Origin: Lachnospiraceae bacterium XBB2008
Lineage (GTDB): Bacteria > Bacillota > Clostridia > Lachnospirales > Lachnospiraceae
Assembly (NCBI GenBank): GCA_900102235.1
Contig: FMVL01000015.1
Span: 1 to 64,000 of the forward strand
Length of the DNA: 64,000 nucleotides
Reading direction: 5' to 3'
Shown: positions 27,793 through 36,512 of the stretch, in pieces
Layout: every line of letters begins with the position of its first letter
Numbering within the stretch: the first letter of the stretch is position 1
The notes under the pieces: generated by a model
Told to the model about the DNA's origin: nothing
Seen by the model: the letters and a program-made list of their open reading frames with translations, nothing else
Database searches by the model: none
Position numbers and translations under genes: made by a program

Positions 27793-29456
27793 TGAGGAAG
27801 CGGTTCTTATCCACAATGACAGCACTTGGCATATGTGTTTCATTACTGGCAGGATGCGGCGCAAGCGGCGCAGATAACGGCACGGAGGCTCCTACGGGAA
27901 CCGCTGCCATTGCCGATACCGCAAAGGTGGACAGTGCCATAGAGAACGCTACGGCAGTGGAGGATTCGAGCGGATATCTCTACACCGGCGAAGCTCCGAT
28001 AACCCTCGATGGCGGCACACTCAAGATCCTGGCTCAGGAATCCAATTACACCAATGTTGATATATCCAAGGCTCCGATCGTGCTTAAGGTTTTTGAGGAA
28101 GCCGGGGTCGAACCGGAATGGCAGCTTTTTGATTACGATGATTATGAAAAAGAGGCCGGCCCCATTATCAGCTCGGGTGATACCGATGCCGACATCATCA
28201 AGATCCCCGATAACGATCCCAATCAGGTATATATCAAGTCTGGGCTTTTTGTCCCGCTTGACGAATTTTTCGATTACATGCCCAACTACACCGGATGGCT
28301 TTCGGCCAATCCCGTGGAAAAGGCCGAGCTTACCGCTGAAGACGGGCATATCTATTATGTTCCGGGCCTCAACGTAGGTGATGACTACCAGCCCTGTCTG
28401 ATGTATAACCGGGTATGGCTCGATAAAGCAGGCGTCGAGGCTCCCTCCACACTTGATGATTTCGTGGAGCTGTTAAGATATTACAAGGAAAATGACATGA
28501 ATGACAACGGCAATCCCGATGACGAGATCCCTATGTGCGTCATGAAGGAATTTCTTCCCTATATGTTCGGTCCCGCTTTCGGATTGGATCTTGTCAGCGG
28601 ATTCCAGGCCGATGAGAGCGGCAAGGTAGAATATGCTTATGCCGATGCGGAAAATTACAGAAAATATCTCGAGTTCCTTAACGGACTGTATGAAGAGGGA
28701 CTTATAGATCCCGATTATGCATCATGGGACAGGGATATGGTCATAGATTTCATATCCGAGGATAAGACCGGCGTGGCCTTCGATTTCAGCTGGGCGATGT
28801 CGATGATGTATTCCAATGTCCTTCCTTATTATGACGGGACTGCAGCGACTGCATTCGTCGGTGTGGCTCCTCTTTCAGGTGACACCCAGGGCTTTTATGT
28901 GGGCAGAAATGCTCTTTCGGGCATGTTCGGCGTGAGCACGAATTCCGATCAGATAGAACTGGCGGTCAAGTTCCTTGACTATGCCATGTCGGATCATTGC
29001 CAGGATTACTACCAGTGGGGGATCGAGGGCGAGAGTTACATAGTGAACTCCGACGGCTCCAGAGAGTATACGGAAAAAGGAAACGACAACGACTGGCTCC
29101 AGGCATTCGGCATCAATCCCGCATTCGTACTTCCTGCGGCGCAGTCCGTTGAGGCCACCGATATCCTTGTAGCCGACTGGCATGCCGGGATCAACAGGGA
29201 ACTCAGGCAGTATATCAAAGATCCCTGGCCCGAGATCTATGCTACGAGCAAGGAGAGCGATACCGTGAATCTATATCTGCCCGACATACAGACCAAGGTC
29301 GATGAGAGCGCGCTCGGTTTCATAACCGGCGAGCTGGATCTGGATACCGATTTTGATGCGTACATATCCGATCTTGAAGACATGCACATAGATGAGATAA
29401 TCGAGATCAGACAGGCTCAGTACGACAGATATCTGAAGGCTCTTGACAGGTCGTGA
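27789..29456 (+). CDS. extracellular solute-binding lipoprotein, family 1
   Basis: I chose the ATG at 27789, overlapping the kinase stop (an ATG at 27792 is equally good). The 555-aa protein has a lipoprotein signal ending LLAGCGAS and a family-1 binding fold: TLKILAQESNY, LFVPLDEFFDYM, LMYNRVWLDKAGVEAP, VDFISEDKTGVAF and a C-terminal YISDLEDMHIDEIIEI. Such proteins bind oligosaccharides. No permease or ATPase gene is adjacent, so with the overlapping kinase gene a role as receptor for that kinase is likely; this is inference. Confidence 0.88.
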   Translation: MMRKRFLSTMTALGICVSLLAGCGASGADNGTEAPTGTAAIADTAKVDSAIENATAVEDSSGYLYTGEAPITLDGGTLKILAQESNYTNVDISKAPIVLKVFEEAGVEPEWQLFDYDDYEKEAGPIISSGDTDADIIKIPDNDPNQVYIKSGLFVPLDEFFDYMPNYTGWLSANPVEKAELTAEDGHIYYVPGLNVGDDYQPCLMYNRVWLDKAGVEAPSTLDDFVELLRYYKENDMNDNGNPDDEIPMCVMKEFLPYMFGPAFGLDLVSGFQADESGKVEYAYADAENYRKYLEFLNGLYEEGLIDPDYASWDRDMVIDFISEDKTGVAFDFSWAMSMMYSNVLPYYDGTAATAFVGVAPLSGDTQGFYVGRNALSGMFGVSTNSDQIELAVKFLDYAMSDHCQDYYQWGIEGESYIVNSDGSREYTEKGNDNDWLQAFGINPAFVLPAAQSVEATDILVADWHAGINRELRQYIKDPWPEIYATSKESDTVNLYLPDIQTKVDESALGFITGELDLDTDFDAYISDLEDMHIDEIIEIRQAQYDRYLKALDRS

Positions 29457-29470
29457 TATAGTTATTATGT

Positions 29471-30973
29471 ATGGGTAGACATAACTTTAATATTCGCAAA
29501 ACGATCATTTGCTTGACCATATCGGTCATCTATCTGGCTGCTGACATCTTATTCCTGTCGCAGCCTTTAAACAGTAATGCCGGAGCACTTGAGGATACCA
29601 TAGCCGCGATGCAGCAGCAGGAGGCCGAGACTCAGGCTACGATCTCCAATCTTGAAAAAGCGACCAAGGAGACGCGTGATGCGATCACTTCGCTGCAGGG
29701 CCAGAAGGCAGAGACGGAAGCGAACGTAAGTAATCTCCAGAGTCAGAGCGCAGCCCTTCAGAACACGATAGACGGCTATTCCAGCCAGCTGAATGTCCTC
29801 GATGATGAGATCAGCGAGGCGGAAGCGGCTCTTGCGGAAGTATCCGGACAGATCGTTCAGCTTAACACCGAATTAAACGAAGCCCGTGAGGAAGAACGCA
29901 AACAGTATGAACTTCTGAAGAACCAGCTTCGCGCAACCTATGAAAGAGGCGGAACGGGGAGCATACTGATGATGCTCTTTACCTGCGGTTCGATCCAGGA
30001 GTTCCTGACCAAGACAGAGTATGTCAGTGCCATAGTCAGCTATGACCAGAGAAAGATCGCTGAATATCAGGCACTGGAAGCAGATATTCAGGCTAAGACG
30101 GAACTTGTTGAAGCCAAGCAGGCTGAACTTGATGCCTATCAGGATACTTTGGATGAAAAGCATGAGGAGATCGCAGATTTGACCGATGCAGTCAGAGGGC
30201 GGCTGGATTCCACCAACAGCACCATTTCATCGGAAAAGGGTAAGATAGCGTCATATAATCAACAGCTGTCGGACCTTGATTCCAAAATGAAATCACTGGA
30301 GGCACAGACCGCTGCCGCACAGGCTGCACTGGCTCAGCAGATCACAGAGCGCCTGGCTCTCACCCGAGAGGATACATCAGGTTCCTACACGGCTACCGCA
30401 ACGGAACTTGAGTGGCTCGCGGCAACCATACAGGCCGAGGCGGACGGAGAGTCATATACGGGCAAACTGGCTGTGGGTTCGGTCATAATGAACCGTGTTA
30501 AGAGTTCTGCTTTCCCCAATTCCGTTATCGGAGTCATAACTCAGAACATGCAGTTTGCATCCTACAGGTCCGGTAAAGTCGAACTCATCATAGCCAACGG
30601 ACCCAATTCCACATGTATCCAGGCTGCGAATGAAGTCCTGAACGGAGCCCGTGTAGGCGATTATCTTTTCTTCATGACCAAGAAGTATGCCGATTATTAC
30701 CGCATATCGGAGTATACGATGATAGGTAATCATGCCTTCTTCTACAGATGGGAGACCAAGGATCCCGAACCGGTGGCCGAGACACCGGCGCAAACCGTTA
30801 CAGATACTCCTGCCGATGTCTCCGAAGAGATCCCGGCAGAAACTCCGGTTGAAACCCCGGCAGAGCAGCCGGTTGAGGAAACTCCGGACCTCGCATCGCA
30901 GTTCCCGGATATGTCACAGGAGGACCTGGAAGCGCTGTGGGCCGAGTACTATGCATCCATGGGCGGAGGTTGA
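29471..30973 (+). CDS. secreted coiled-coil cell-wall hydrolase, SleB/CwlJ type
   Basis: The 500-aa protein has an N-terminal signal helix (ICLTISVIYLAADILFL), a long coiled coil of about 250 residues rich in Gln/Glu/Ala like the CwlO/EnvC N-domain, then a hydrolase_2 (SleB) domain with WLAATIQAEADGESY (the catalytic Glu region), GSVIMNRVKS and FFMTKKYADYYR. A Pro/Glu/Thr-rich repeat tail (AETPVETPAEQPVEET) follows. It should cut peptidoglycan outside the membrane, under control of the coiled coil. The ribosome site before the ATG is weak; a start in the next few codons is not excluded. Confidence 0.88.
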   Translation: MGRHNFNIRKTIICLTISVIYLAADILFLSQPLNSNAGALEDTIAAMQQQEAETQATISNLEKATKETRDAITSLQGQKAETEANVSNLQSQSAALQNTIDGYSSQLNVLDDEISEAEAALAEVSGQIVQLNTELNEAREEERKQYELLKNQLRATYERGGTGSILMMLFTCGSIQEFLTKTEYVSAIVSYDQRKIAEYQALEADIQAKTELVEAKQAELDAYQDTLDEKHEEIADLTDAVRGRLDSTNSTISSEKGKIASYNQQLSDLDSKMKSLEAQTAAAQAALAQQITERLALTREDTSGSYTATATELEWLAATIQAEADGESYTGKLAVGSVIMNRVKSSAFPNSVIGVITQNMQFASYRSGKVELIIANGPNSTCIQAANEVLNGARVGDYLFFMTKKYADYYRISEYTMIGNHAFFYRWETKDPEPVAETPAQTVTDTPADVSEEIPAETPVETPAEQPVEETPDLASQFPDMSQEDLEALWAEYYASMGGG

Positions 30974-30982
30974 TCCGGCGAT

Positions 30983-32743
30983 ATGCGTAGATTCAGTAAG
31001 ATTCTGAATAGTATTTTGATGCTGTTGATAGCGGCGGGTATCATCACGGTGCTCGCCGTTTCTTACAGCACGCTCACTCCGTCCAGCAACAGGATCGGAC
31101 GGGATATTCTCTATGTAGATAAGGATTATCCGGGTTTCTCGGAACAAACAGCCGAGGAGCATCCGGATGTCAAGATATACTCTTTTACCGTCAGTGAAAT
31201 GCCTCAGGGCGGCGAATCTCTGTTTGTATGGATGATACATGCAGATGCCTGGATATTTGTCGATGACGAGCTTCTTTATGACTCCGGAGACATGAATTAC
31301 GGACATCTTTCGAAGTCCCCCGGACAATACTGGGCTATCGTTCCGATGTTTGAGGATGATCTGGGCAAGGAAGTCAGGGTGGAAGTCAGGGAGATCTATA
31401 ATTCAATGTTTTATGACACTCCTGTCATGATCCTGTCCGCTCAGGGGAATCTTTTCTCGTACTGTGCAAGGACAGAGGCAGCCGCTTTGATCGTCGGCCT
31501 TTTCTGCATAGTGCTTGGGGCGGTATATGCCGCACTTGCGCACATCATGCAGTTGGGTGAAGAGACCAGACGACGTGCGGATTTCATCGGTATCTTTCTG
31601 GCTCTCTTCGGATGCTATCGTGTGGCGGATATGCCGGTCATCACACTTCTGTTTAATGATCACAGCCTGATGGTCACATACATATCACTCATATGCTTTA
31701 CATGGATACCTGCCGCGTTTTACTTAAGCGAATCCAACCGTCAGACCTATAATAAGCTGTATCGTTTCATCGGTCTGATATTTGCCGTGCTCGCTTTTGT
31801 GCTCCTGTTACTTCAGGTCCTGGGGATCAGAGATTTCGGACAGGACTCGGATATCGTTTTTATCTGCATGTTCCTGTCTTTCATAGCTGTATTGATCGAT
31901 TATGTATACGGAAGATGGCTGAAGCACAGGTATTCTGCGGAATACTACCGGATCGGCATGTTTCTGCTGGTCTGTGCCAGCGTGATCCTGGACTATTTCC
32001 TGTATTACAGAAACGGCAATACGAGAAATGCGAACATAGCTCTTTATGTGGTGTGCCTGTACGGCATTATCGCCGGTTTTGAGATGGTGCGAAGGATAAG
32101 GCTCAGAAACGATGAAGTGACCAGGCAGAGAATGGAGCTTGCCGAGCGAAAAGGCGCGATCATGGTCAGCCAGATGAAACCGCATTTTATCTACAATACC
32201 ATGAATACGATCTACTCGCTCTGCGACATAAATATCGAGAGTGCCAAGCAGGCCATACATGATTTTTCGGGATATTTAAGACACCATTTCAGGTCAATGG
32301 AGTGTATCGGGCCGGTATCTTTTGATGAGGAACTTGAGCATACGCGCTTCTATCTGTCCATAGAGAAGATGCGTTTCGGAGATGCTCTGAACGTGGAATA
32401 CGAAATAGAAGAAAACGATTTTGAACTGCCGCCGCTTTCTCTTCAGCCCATAGCCGAGAATGCGGTCAGACACGGCATCAGGGAAAAGAGCGGAAGAGGG
32501 ACGGTGACGATCCGTTCATACAGAACCGATGATGCATGCGTCGTGGAGGTGAAGGATGACGGAGCCGGATTTGACACATCCATACTCGGTGATCTGAAGC
32601 CGGACTCCGAACATAACCGTATCGCATTAAGAAATGTGTCGGTCAGAGTTGAACAGATGTGTCAGGGGCAGTTAATGATCGACTCTACTCCGGGAGAAGG
32701 CACGGTGGTTACCATATCGATCCCGATCAAAAAGGATGCTTAA
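30983..32743 (+). CDS. LytS/7TMR-type sensor histidine kinase
   Basis: The 586-aa protein starts with a helix (ILMLLIAAGIITVLAV), an extracellular domain of ~140 residues, then seven hydrophobic helices (a 7TMR-DISM-like layout), the His_kinase block VSQMKPHFIYNTMNTIYSL (His near 398) and a HATPase domain (AENAVRHGI, DDGAGF, ALRNVSVRVEQM). It is paired with the response regulator starting three bases after its stop. GGAGGTTGATC precedes the start. Signal unknown; the neighbouring wall hydrolase makes a cell-envelope signal plausible. Confidence 0.9.
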   Translation: MRRFSKILNSILMLLIAAGIITVLAVSYSTLTPSSNRIGRDILYVDKDYPGFSEQTAEEHPDVKIYSFTVSEMPQGGESLFVWMIHADAWIFVDDELLYDSGDMNYGHLSKSPGQYWAIVPMFEDDLGKEVRVEVREIYNSMFYDTPVMILSAQGNLFSYCARTEAAALIVGLFCIVLGAVYAALAHIMQLGEETRRRADFIGIFLALFGCYRVADMPVITLLFNDHSLMVTYISLICFTWIPAAFYLSESNRQTYNKLYRFIGLIFAVLAFVLLLLQVLGIRDFGQDSDIVFICMFLSFIAVLIDYVYGRWLKHRYSAEYYRIGMFLLVCASVILDYFLYYRNGNTRNANIALYVVCLYGIIAGFEMVRRIRLRNDEVTRQRMELAERKGAIMVSQMKPHFIYNTMNTIYSLCDINIESAKQAIHDFSGYLRHHFRSMECIGPVSFDEELEHTRFYLSIEKMRFGDALNVEYEIEENDFELPPLSLQPIAENAVRHGIREKSGRGTVTIRSYRTDDACVVEVKDDGAGFDTSILGDLKPDSEHNRIALRNVSVRVEQMCQGQLMIDSTPGEGTVVTISIPIKKDA

Positions 32744-32745
32744 GG

Positions 32746-33543
32746 ATGACGATTTTCGTAGTAGATGATGAGCCGCTGGCGGTCGAGAGCCTGAAACTGA
32801 ATATCAGCAAATCCTTGGATGAAGAGGCCAGGATCGTAGGCTTCTCAAACTCTTCCGATGTGCTGGCGTATCTGGAAGAGGATAAACCGGATATAGTATT
32901 TCTGGATATAGAGATGCCGGGAATGAACGGAGTGAACCTGGCTTCAACTCTTAAGAACAGGCTCCCGGGCGTGATAATAATCTTTGTGACCGCGTATAAC
33001 GATTATGCTCTCAAAGCATGGGAACTCAGGGTAGACGGATATCTGCTCAAGCCTGCGAGTGTAGATGACATCGCTACGGTCCTGCGGGATGTGTTCAGCA
33101 AGAGGAAGATCACCCCCGGACCGGAACCCGTATTGGATGTACAGTGTTTCGGCAAGTTCGAGGCTTTTGCAAACGGAGAGCCTGTCAGATATAAAAGGAG
33201 CCGGGCCAAGGAAGTTCTTGCGTATCTGGTCGCAGCCAGAGGTGCCGGGGTGAGCAGCGGAGAACTGTGCGGTGTGCTGTGGGAAGATAATTCGGATATA
33301 GGGCGTCAGAAGACCTACCTGCGCCAGTATGTCCAGTCGCTCAGAGAGTCTCTCGACAGGTGCGGAGCCGGTGAAGTGCTGATCCACAACCGTGATTCAT
33401 ATTCCGTAGATACCAAACTGATCGAATGCGATTATTACAGATATCTGTCCGGGGAAACCGATGAGGGCAGCATGTATCACGGTGAATTCATGTCACAGTA
33501 TTCGTGGGCGGATGAGATCTGTGCCGAACTTGACGGGATGTAG
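32746..33543 (+). CDS. response regulator with SARP-like winged helix
   Basis: The 265-aa protein starts at the ATG after TAAGG. It has a receiver domain (IFVVDDEPLAVES, VFLDIEMPGMNG with Asp near 53, GYLLKPAS) and a C-terminal winged helix with FGKFEAFANGEPVRY, SRAKEVLAYLVAARG, SSGELCGVLWED and YLRQYVQSLRESL. That block is the OmpR/SARP-type DNA-binding domain rather than LytTR, which is more usual beside a LytS-type kinase. No BTAD tail follows. It is the output partner of the upstream kinase. Confidence 0.9.
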   Translation: MTIFVVDDEPLAVESLKLNISKSLDEEARIVGFSNSSDVLAYLEEDKPDIVFLDIEMPGMNGVNLASTLKNRLPGVIIIFVTAYNDYALKAWELRVDGYLLKPASVDDIATVLRDVFSKRKITPGPEPVLDVQCFGKFEAFANGEPVRYKRSRAKEVLAYLVAARGAGVSSGELCGVLWEDNSDIGRQKTYLRQYVQSLRESLDRCGAGEVLIHNRDSYSVDTKLIECDYYRYLSGETDEGSMYHGEFMSQYSWADEICAELDGM

Positions 33544-33696
33544 GTCCTCGTACGTACCAATGATACGGATTTGCTACTCCCTGTTTGATATGGTAGTAAT
33601 GTGAGAAGGCCTGTAGGCAATTTATTTGCCATCCGCTGCAGGTATATTACATCCGGGATTTTGACTAGATTAAAAACTCCTCACATCTCACATTTT
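33544..33696. other. non-coding spacer before tRNA cluster
   Basis: Between the regulator gene and the terminator at 33697 I see only a weak inverted pair (GTGAGAAG near 33601 and TCACAT repeats near 33680) and no open frame with a ribosome site. Confidence 0.5.
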
Positions 33697-33731
33697 CGGG
33701 CATCGGGTAAAACCGATGCCCGGCTCATTTT
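33697..33731 (+). terminator. terminator of kinase/regulator operon
   Basis: CGGGCATCGG/CCGATGCCCG stem with loop GTAAAA, followed by GCTCATTTT. Confidence 0.75.
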
Positions 33732-33758
33732 CAACGGTAGGGGATTGTGGTTTTTTAC

Positions 33759-33787
33759 TTGACTTGTGCCTCTATCTGTGATAACTT
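33759..33787 (+). promoter_or_regulatory. promoter of the four-tRNA cluster
   Basis: TTGACT (33759-33764), 17-bp spacer, TAACTT (33782-33787), 33 bases before tRNA-Arg. Confidence 0.7.
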
Positions 33788-33820
33788 ATTTAAGCGTGTT
33801 CAGAGATAAGAACGCAGCGT

Positions 33821-33894
<74 letters not shown>

Positions 33895-33899
33895 TATAT

Positions 33900-33974
33900 G
33901 GTGGGTATGGCGTAGTTGGTTAGCGCGCCAGATTGTGGTTCTGGAGATCGAGGGTTCGAGTCCCTCTACCCACC
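33900..33974 (+). tRNA. tRNA-His (GTG)
   Basis: Acceptor GTGGGTA/TACCCAC with the extra G at -1 (33900) facing C73, as required for tRNA-His. Anticodon loop TTGTGGT gives GTG. Confidence 0.95.
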
Positions 33975-34019
33975 CTCGGGGCATACCGTTTTTCATTTTG
34001 CGGGAGCGCTATTTAATAG

Positions 34020-34091
34020 TGGGCTGTCGCCAAGCGGTAAGGCACAGGACTTTGACTCCTGTATTCGTGGGTTCGAATCCCGCCAGCCCAG
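34020..34091 (+). tRNA. tRNA-Gln (TTG)
   Basis: Acceptor TGGGCTG/CAGCCCA, anticodon stem CAGGA/TCCTG with loop CTTTGAC giving TTG. The T at position 1 is typical of tRNA-Gln. Confidence 0.95.
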
Positions 34092-34094
34092 TCC

Positions 34095-34167
34095 GGGCCA
34101 TTAGCTCAGGTGGTAGAGCACTTGACTTTTAATCAAGTTGTCCGGGGTTCGAGTCCCCGATGGCTCA
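34095..34167 (+). tRNA. tRNA-Lys (TTT)
   Basis: Acceptor GGGCCAT/ATGGCTC (one G-T pair), anticodon stem CTTGA/TCAAG with loop CTTTTAA giving TTT. Last of the cluster; the NUDIX gene follows after 70 bp. Confidence 0.95.
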
Positions 34168-34237
34168 TTACATCAAGTTTATCAGTTTATCGAGGAGGGC
34201 TAGCCCTACTCGATTTTCTGTTATAGGAGGAATTATA

Positions 34238-34801
34238 ATGATCGAATTTGAGAATCTTGAGGAAAAACAGATATCCACGAAGGAAATATATGACGGGTAC
34301 ATCCTTCACGTGGCAGTTGATGAGGTCGAGCTTCCGAACGGAAACAGATCATCACGCGAGTATGTGACCCATCTGGGAGCGGTAGGCATAGTGCCTGTCA
34401 CGGACGACGGAGAAGTGATCATTGAGCATCAGTTCAGATACCCTCTTCACAGGGTGATCACCGAGATCCCCGCTGGAAAACTCGATTCGGCTTCGGAGGC
34501 ACCGCTTGATGCAGCCAAAAGAGAACTCCTGGAGGAGACCGGGATCGAAGCGGATGAGTGGATCGATCTGGGCGAGTACCATCCGGCGGCTGCTTACTGC
34601 AGCGAGAAACTTACGCTTTATCTGGCCAGGGGGCTTCACGCAGGCGATCAGAAACTTGACCGGGATGAGTTTCTCAATATAGAAAAGGTCCCGATGCAGG
34701 ATGTGATAGATGATGTGCTGTCCGGAAAGATCACTGACGGCAAGACGGTCTGTGCAGTTTTGCGCGCTGCGGTTCATCTCGGATATCTTGTGAAAAAATA
34801 A
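34238..34801 (+). CDS. nudF: NUDIX hydrolase, ADP-ribose pyrophosphatase-like
   Basis: TTATAGGAGGAATTATA precedes the ATG at 34238; the frame is open upstream through tRNA-Lys but is not coding there. The 187-aa protein carries the Nudix box from about residue 79, with GKLDSASEAP leading to AAKRELLEETGIEA (REx2EExG). The flanking QFRYPLHRVITEIPAGK and the later LYLARGLH match ADP-ribose diphosphatases, which split ADP-ribose into AMP and ribose-5-phosphate with Mg. Cytosolic housekeeping enzyme. Confidence 0.92.
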   Translation: MIEFENLEEKQISTKEIYDGYILHVAVDEVELPNGNRSSREYVTHLGAVGIVPVTDDGEVIIEHQFRYPLHRVITEIPAGKLDSASEAPLDAAKRELLEETGIEADEWIDLGEYHPAAAYCSEKLTLYLARGLHAGDQKLDRDEFLNIEKVPMQDVIDDVLSGKITDGKTVCAVLRAAVHLGYLVKK

Positions 34802-34818
34802 GTCCCTGTGATATACTT

Positions 34819-34878
34819 GCACATAGGAATACATCCATGTATTCCTGAACATGTGCGCAATTAATCCTTTAATTGCGC
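34819..34878 (+). repeat. two adjacent perfect palindromes
   Basis: The first is a nested hairpin: GCACAT/ATGTGC outside and AGGAATACA/TGTATTCCT inside. The second, GCGCAATTAA/TTAATTGCGC with loop TCCT, shares its first two bases with the end of the first. No T-run follows, so these are either an operator pair or a weak terminator between the NUDIX gene and the double-receiver gene. Confidence 0.7.
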
Positions 34879-34896
34879 GTTGTAATGTGAGGTTTT

Positions 34897-35700
34897 ATGT
34901 ACGATTTTGATGAAAAAAGAAATATCGTCATAGCGTGTAGGAGCAAAGGCTATCTGGTTTCCAACCTGATAGATCAGTTCGATAAGGAAGCTTATAATCT
35001 CATCCGCGTTACGAATGTCGCTACGATGAACACGATCACCGATCATATCGATGCGTGCCTGTTGTATCTCGACGAAGAACTTCTCGAAGACAGCCAGCTT
35101 CTGATATTCATCAGGGATAAAGCTACGGAGGAAGACTTCCCGCTCTTCGTTCTGGGAGATCCTCAGGAGATCAGTTCCGTCAAGGACATAATCACTGCCA
35201 ATCTTGTCGGACAGACATTCGAACGTCCCATCAATATCAAGGATGTGGTGAATGATATCCATAAATATCTGCTCGAGCACACCGGTGTTCAGCGGAAGAT
35301 CATCCTTGCGGTGGACGACTCGGGCGTAATGCTCAATTCCATCAAGAACTGGCTGGGTGATAAGTATCAGGTGCTTCTCGCTGATTCGGGACTTACCGCA
35401 GTAAAGAGCATTACGATAACCAGACCGGATCTGATCATCTTAGACTATGAGATGCCGGTCGTTGATGGTAAACAGGTGCTTGAGATGATCCGTTCGGAGA
35501 GAGATTTCGCCGATATCCCGGTCATCTTCCTTACAGGTCGTCAGGACAAGGAAAGTATCATCGATGTTATGGCCTTAAAGCCCGAAGGGTATCTGTTAAA
35601 AACCATGAAGCCCTACGCCGTAAGACAGTATATCGACGAATTCTTTATTAAGAGAGATGCTCAGTTAAAGGGAAATCTGTTGCGTAAATCAGGAAAGTAA
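34897..35700 (+). CDS. double-receiver response regulator without DNA-binding domain
   Basis: The 267-aa protein has two receiver-like halves. Residues 1-125 have receiver-like strands (IVIACRSKGYLVSNLI, ACLLYLDEELLED) but lack the DD pair and the Lys. Residues 128-255 are a full receiver: IILAVDDSGVMLNS, LIILDYEMPVVDG (Asp near 190) and FLTGRQDKE, with GYLLKTM in place of the usual KP. There is no output domain. With the lone Hpt gene 36 bp downstream it fits a phosphorelay node or phosphate sink for the hybrid kinases in the window. Confidence 0.88.
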   Translation: MYDFDEKRNIVIACRSKGYLVSNLIDQFDKEAYNLIRVTNVATMNTITDHIDACLLYLDEELLEDSQLLIFIRDKATEEDFPLFVLGDPQEISSVKDIITANLVGQTFERPINIKDVVNDIHKYLLEHTGVQRKIILAVDDSGVMLNSIKNWLGDKYQVLLADSGLTAVKSITITRPDLIILDYEMPVVDGKQVLEMIRSERDFADIPVIFLTGRQDKESIIDVMALKPEGYLLKTMKPYAVRQYIDEFFIKRDAQLKGNLLRKSGK

Positions 35701-35736
35701 TACTAAACATTTTTAGTTAGTTAGAAGGAAAAGAAA

Positions 35737-36090
35737 ATGGCATACAATACTGAAGAACTGAATGTAAAAGAAGGCCTTGAATACTCCATGGATAATGTGG
35801 ATTTCTACAAAGATATCCTGGAGACATATATGGAAGAAACTGTCGATCAGGTAAAGCAAATGGACCTGTATCTGGCCAGTGAAAATATGCTTGAATATGC
35901 AACGCTGGTACATGCAGTCAAGTCAGGATCGAGACTTATCGGCGCAATGAAGCTCGGCGATGAGGCTTTTGATCTGGAACAGAAATCCAAAGCCGGTGAC
36001 GTTGAGTACATCCGCAGCCACCATGATGCTCTGAAGGCACATATCGATGTCGTTTTCGAAGCGATAAAGGGATATATGGCCGAATCCTGA
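35737..36090 (+). CDS. stand-alone Hpt phosphotransfer protein
   Basis: The 117-aa helical protein has the Hpt pattern with YATLVHAVKSGSRLIGAMKLG (His near residue 60), close to the Hpt domain of the 24622 kinase (VHALKSSSRQIGAMHLG). It accepts phosphate from a hybrid-kinase receiver and passes it on. AGAAGGAAAAGAAA precedes the ATG. It follows the double-receiver gene in one unit. Confidence 0.9.
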   Translation: MAYNTEELNVKEGLEYSMDNVDFYKDILETYMEETVDQVKQMDLYLASENMLEYATLVHAVKSGSRLIGAMKLGDEAFDLEQKSKAGDVEYIRSHHDALKAHIDVVFEAIKGYMAES

Positions 36091-36107
36091 CCGGATATCA
36101 CATGCCT

Positions 36108-36189
36108 GCGGTCATGATGGAATTGGCAGACATGCAGGATTTAGGTTCCTGTGCCGCGAGGCGTGTGGGTTCAAGTCCCACTGACCGCA
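36108..36189 (+). tRNA. tRNA-Leu (TAG), candidate integration site
   Basis: Acceptor GCGGTCA/TGACCGC, anticodon stem CAGGA/TCCTG with loop TTTAGGT giving TAG, a long variable arm (GCCGCGAGGC) as in class II tRNAs. It starts 17 bp after the Hpt gene, so it may be read from that transcript. Its 3' end faces a change to AT-rich accessory DNA with integrase arm-like repeats at 36276. Confidence 0.95.
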
Positions 36190-36227
36190 TTATGAATAAA
36201 AAACGTTGATCTTATCAGCATTCCAGG

Positions 36228-36260
36228 ACTCCTCGGAGAATTCTCCGAGGAGTTTTTTTG
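36228..36260 (+). terminator. terminator after tRNA-Leu
   Basis: A perfect 13-bp palindrome ACTCCTCGGAGAA/TTCTCCGAGGAGT with little or no loop, then TTTTTTT. It lies 38 bp after the tRNA. Confidence 0.9.
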
Positions 36261-36512
36261 TTTTTTGAAGAGAGATTTGACAGCAATTTGACAGCAATAG
36301 GTTATCAAGGGGGGCTGGTGAGTTACCAAAAGCATAACTAAGTAGGGTATAATGGATAAAATGAAGCGGTAAGCAGTATTGGAAATTGGAAAAACCCTAT
36401 AATGTATTAGTTCCAGCAACCGCATCGACATCTTTTTAGCAACAGTATATTGATTTTAACTATGTCATAACGTTTCTCGCATGCATATATCAAACAATGG
36501 GAGGATAGTATT
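36261..36512. other. non-coding left end of island
   Basis: Holds the tandem 11-bp repeat at 36276-36297 and a TATAAT box at 36348-36353 without a good -35, which may start the helicase transcript. No coding frame with a ribosome site is seen. Confidence 0.5.
36276..36297 (+). repeat. 11-bp direct repeats, integrase arm-site-like
   Basis: TTTGACAGCAA occurs twice head to tail with no spacing. Such paired short repeats next to a tRNA 3' end are typical arm-type binding sites of Tn916-class tyrosine integrases. Confidence 0.7.
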
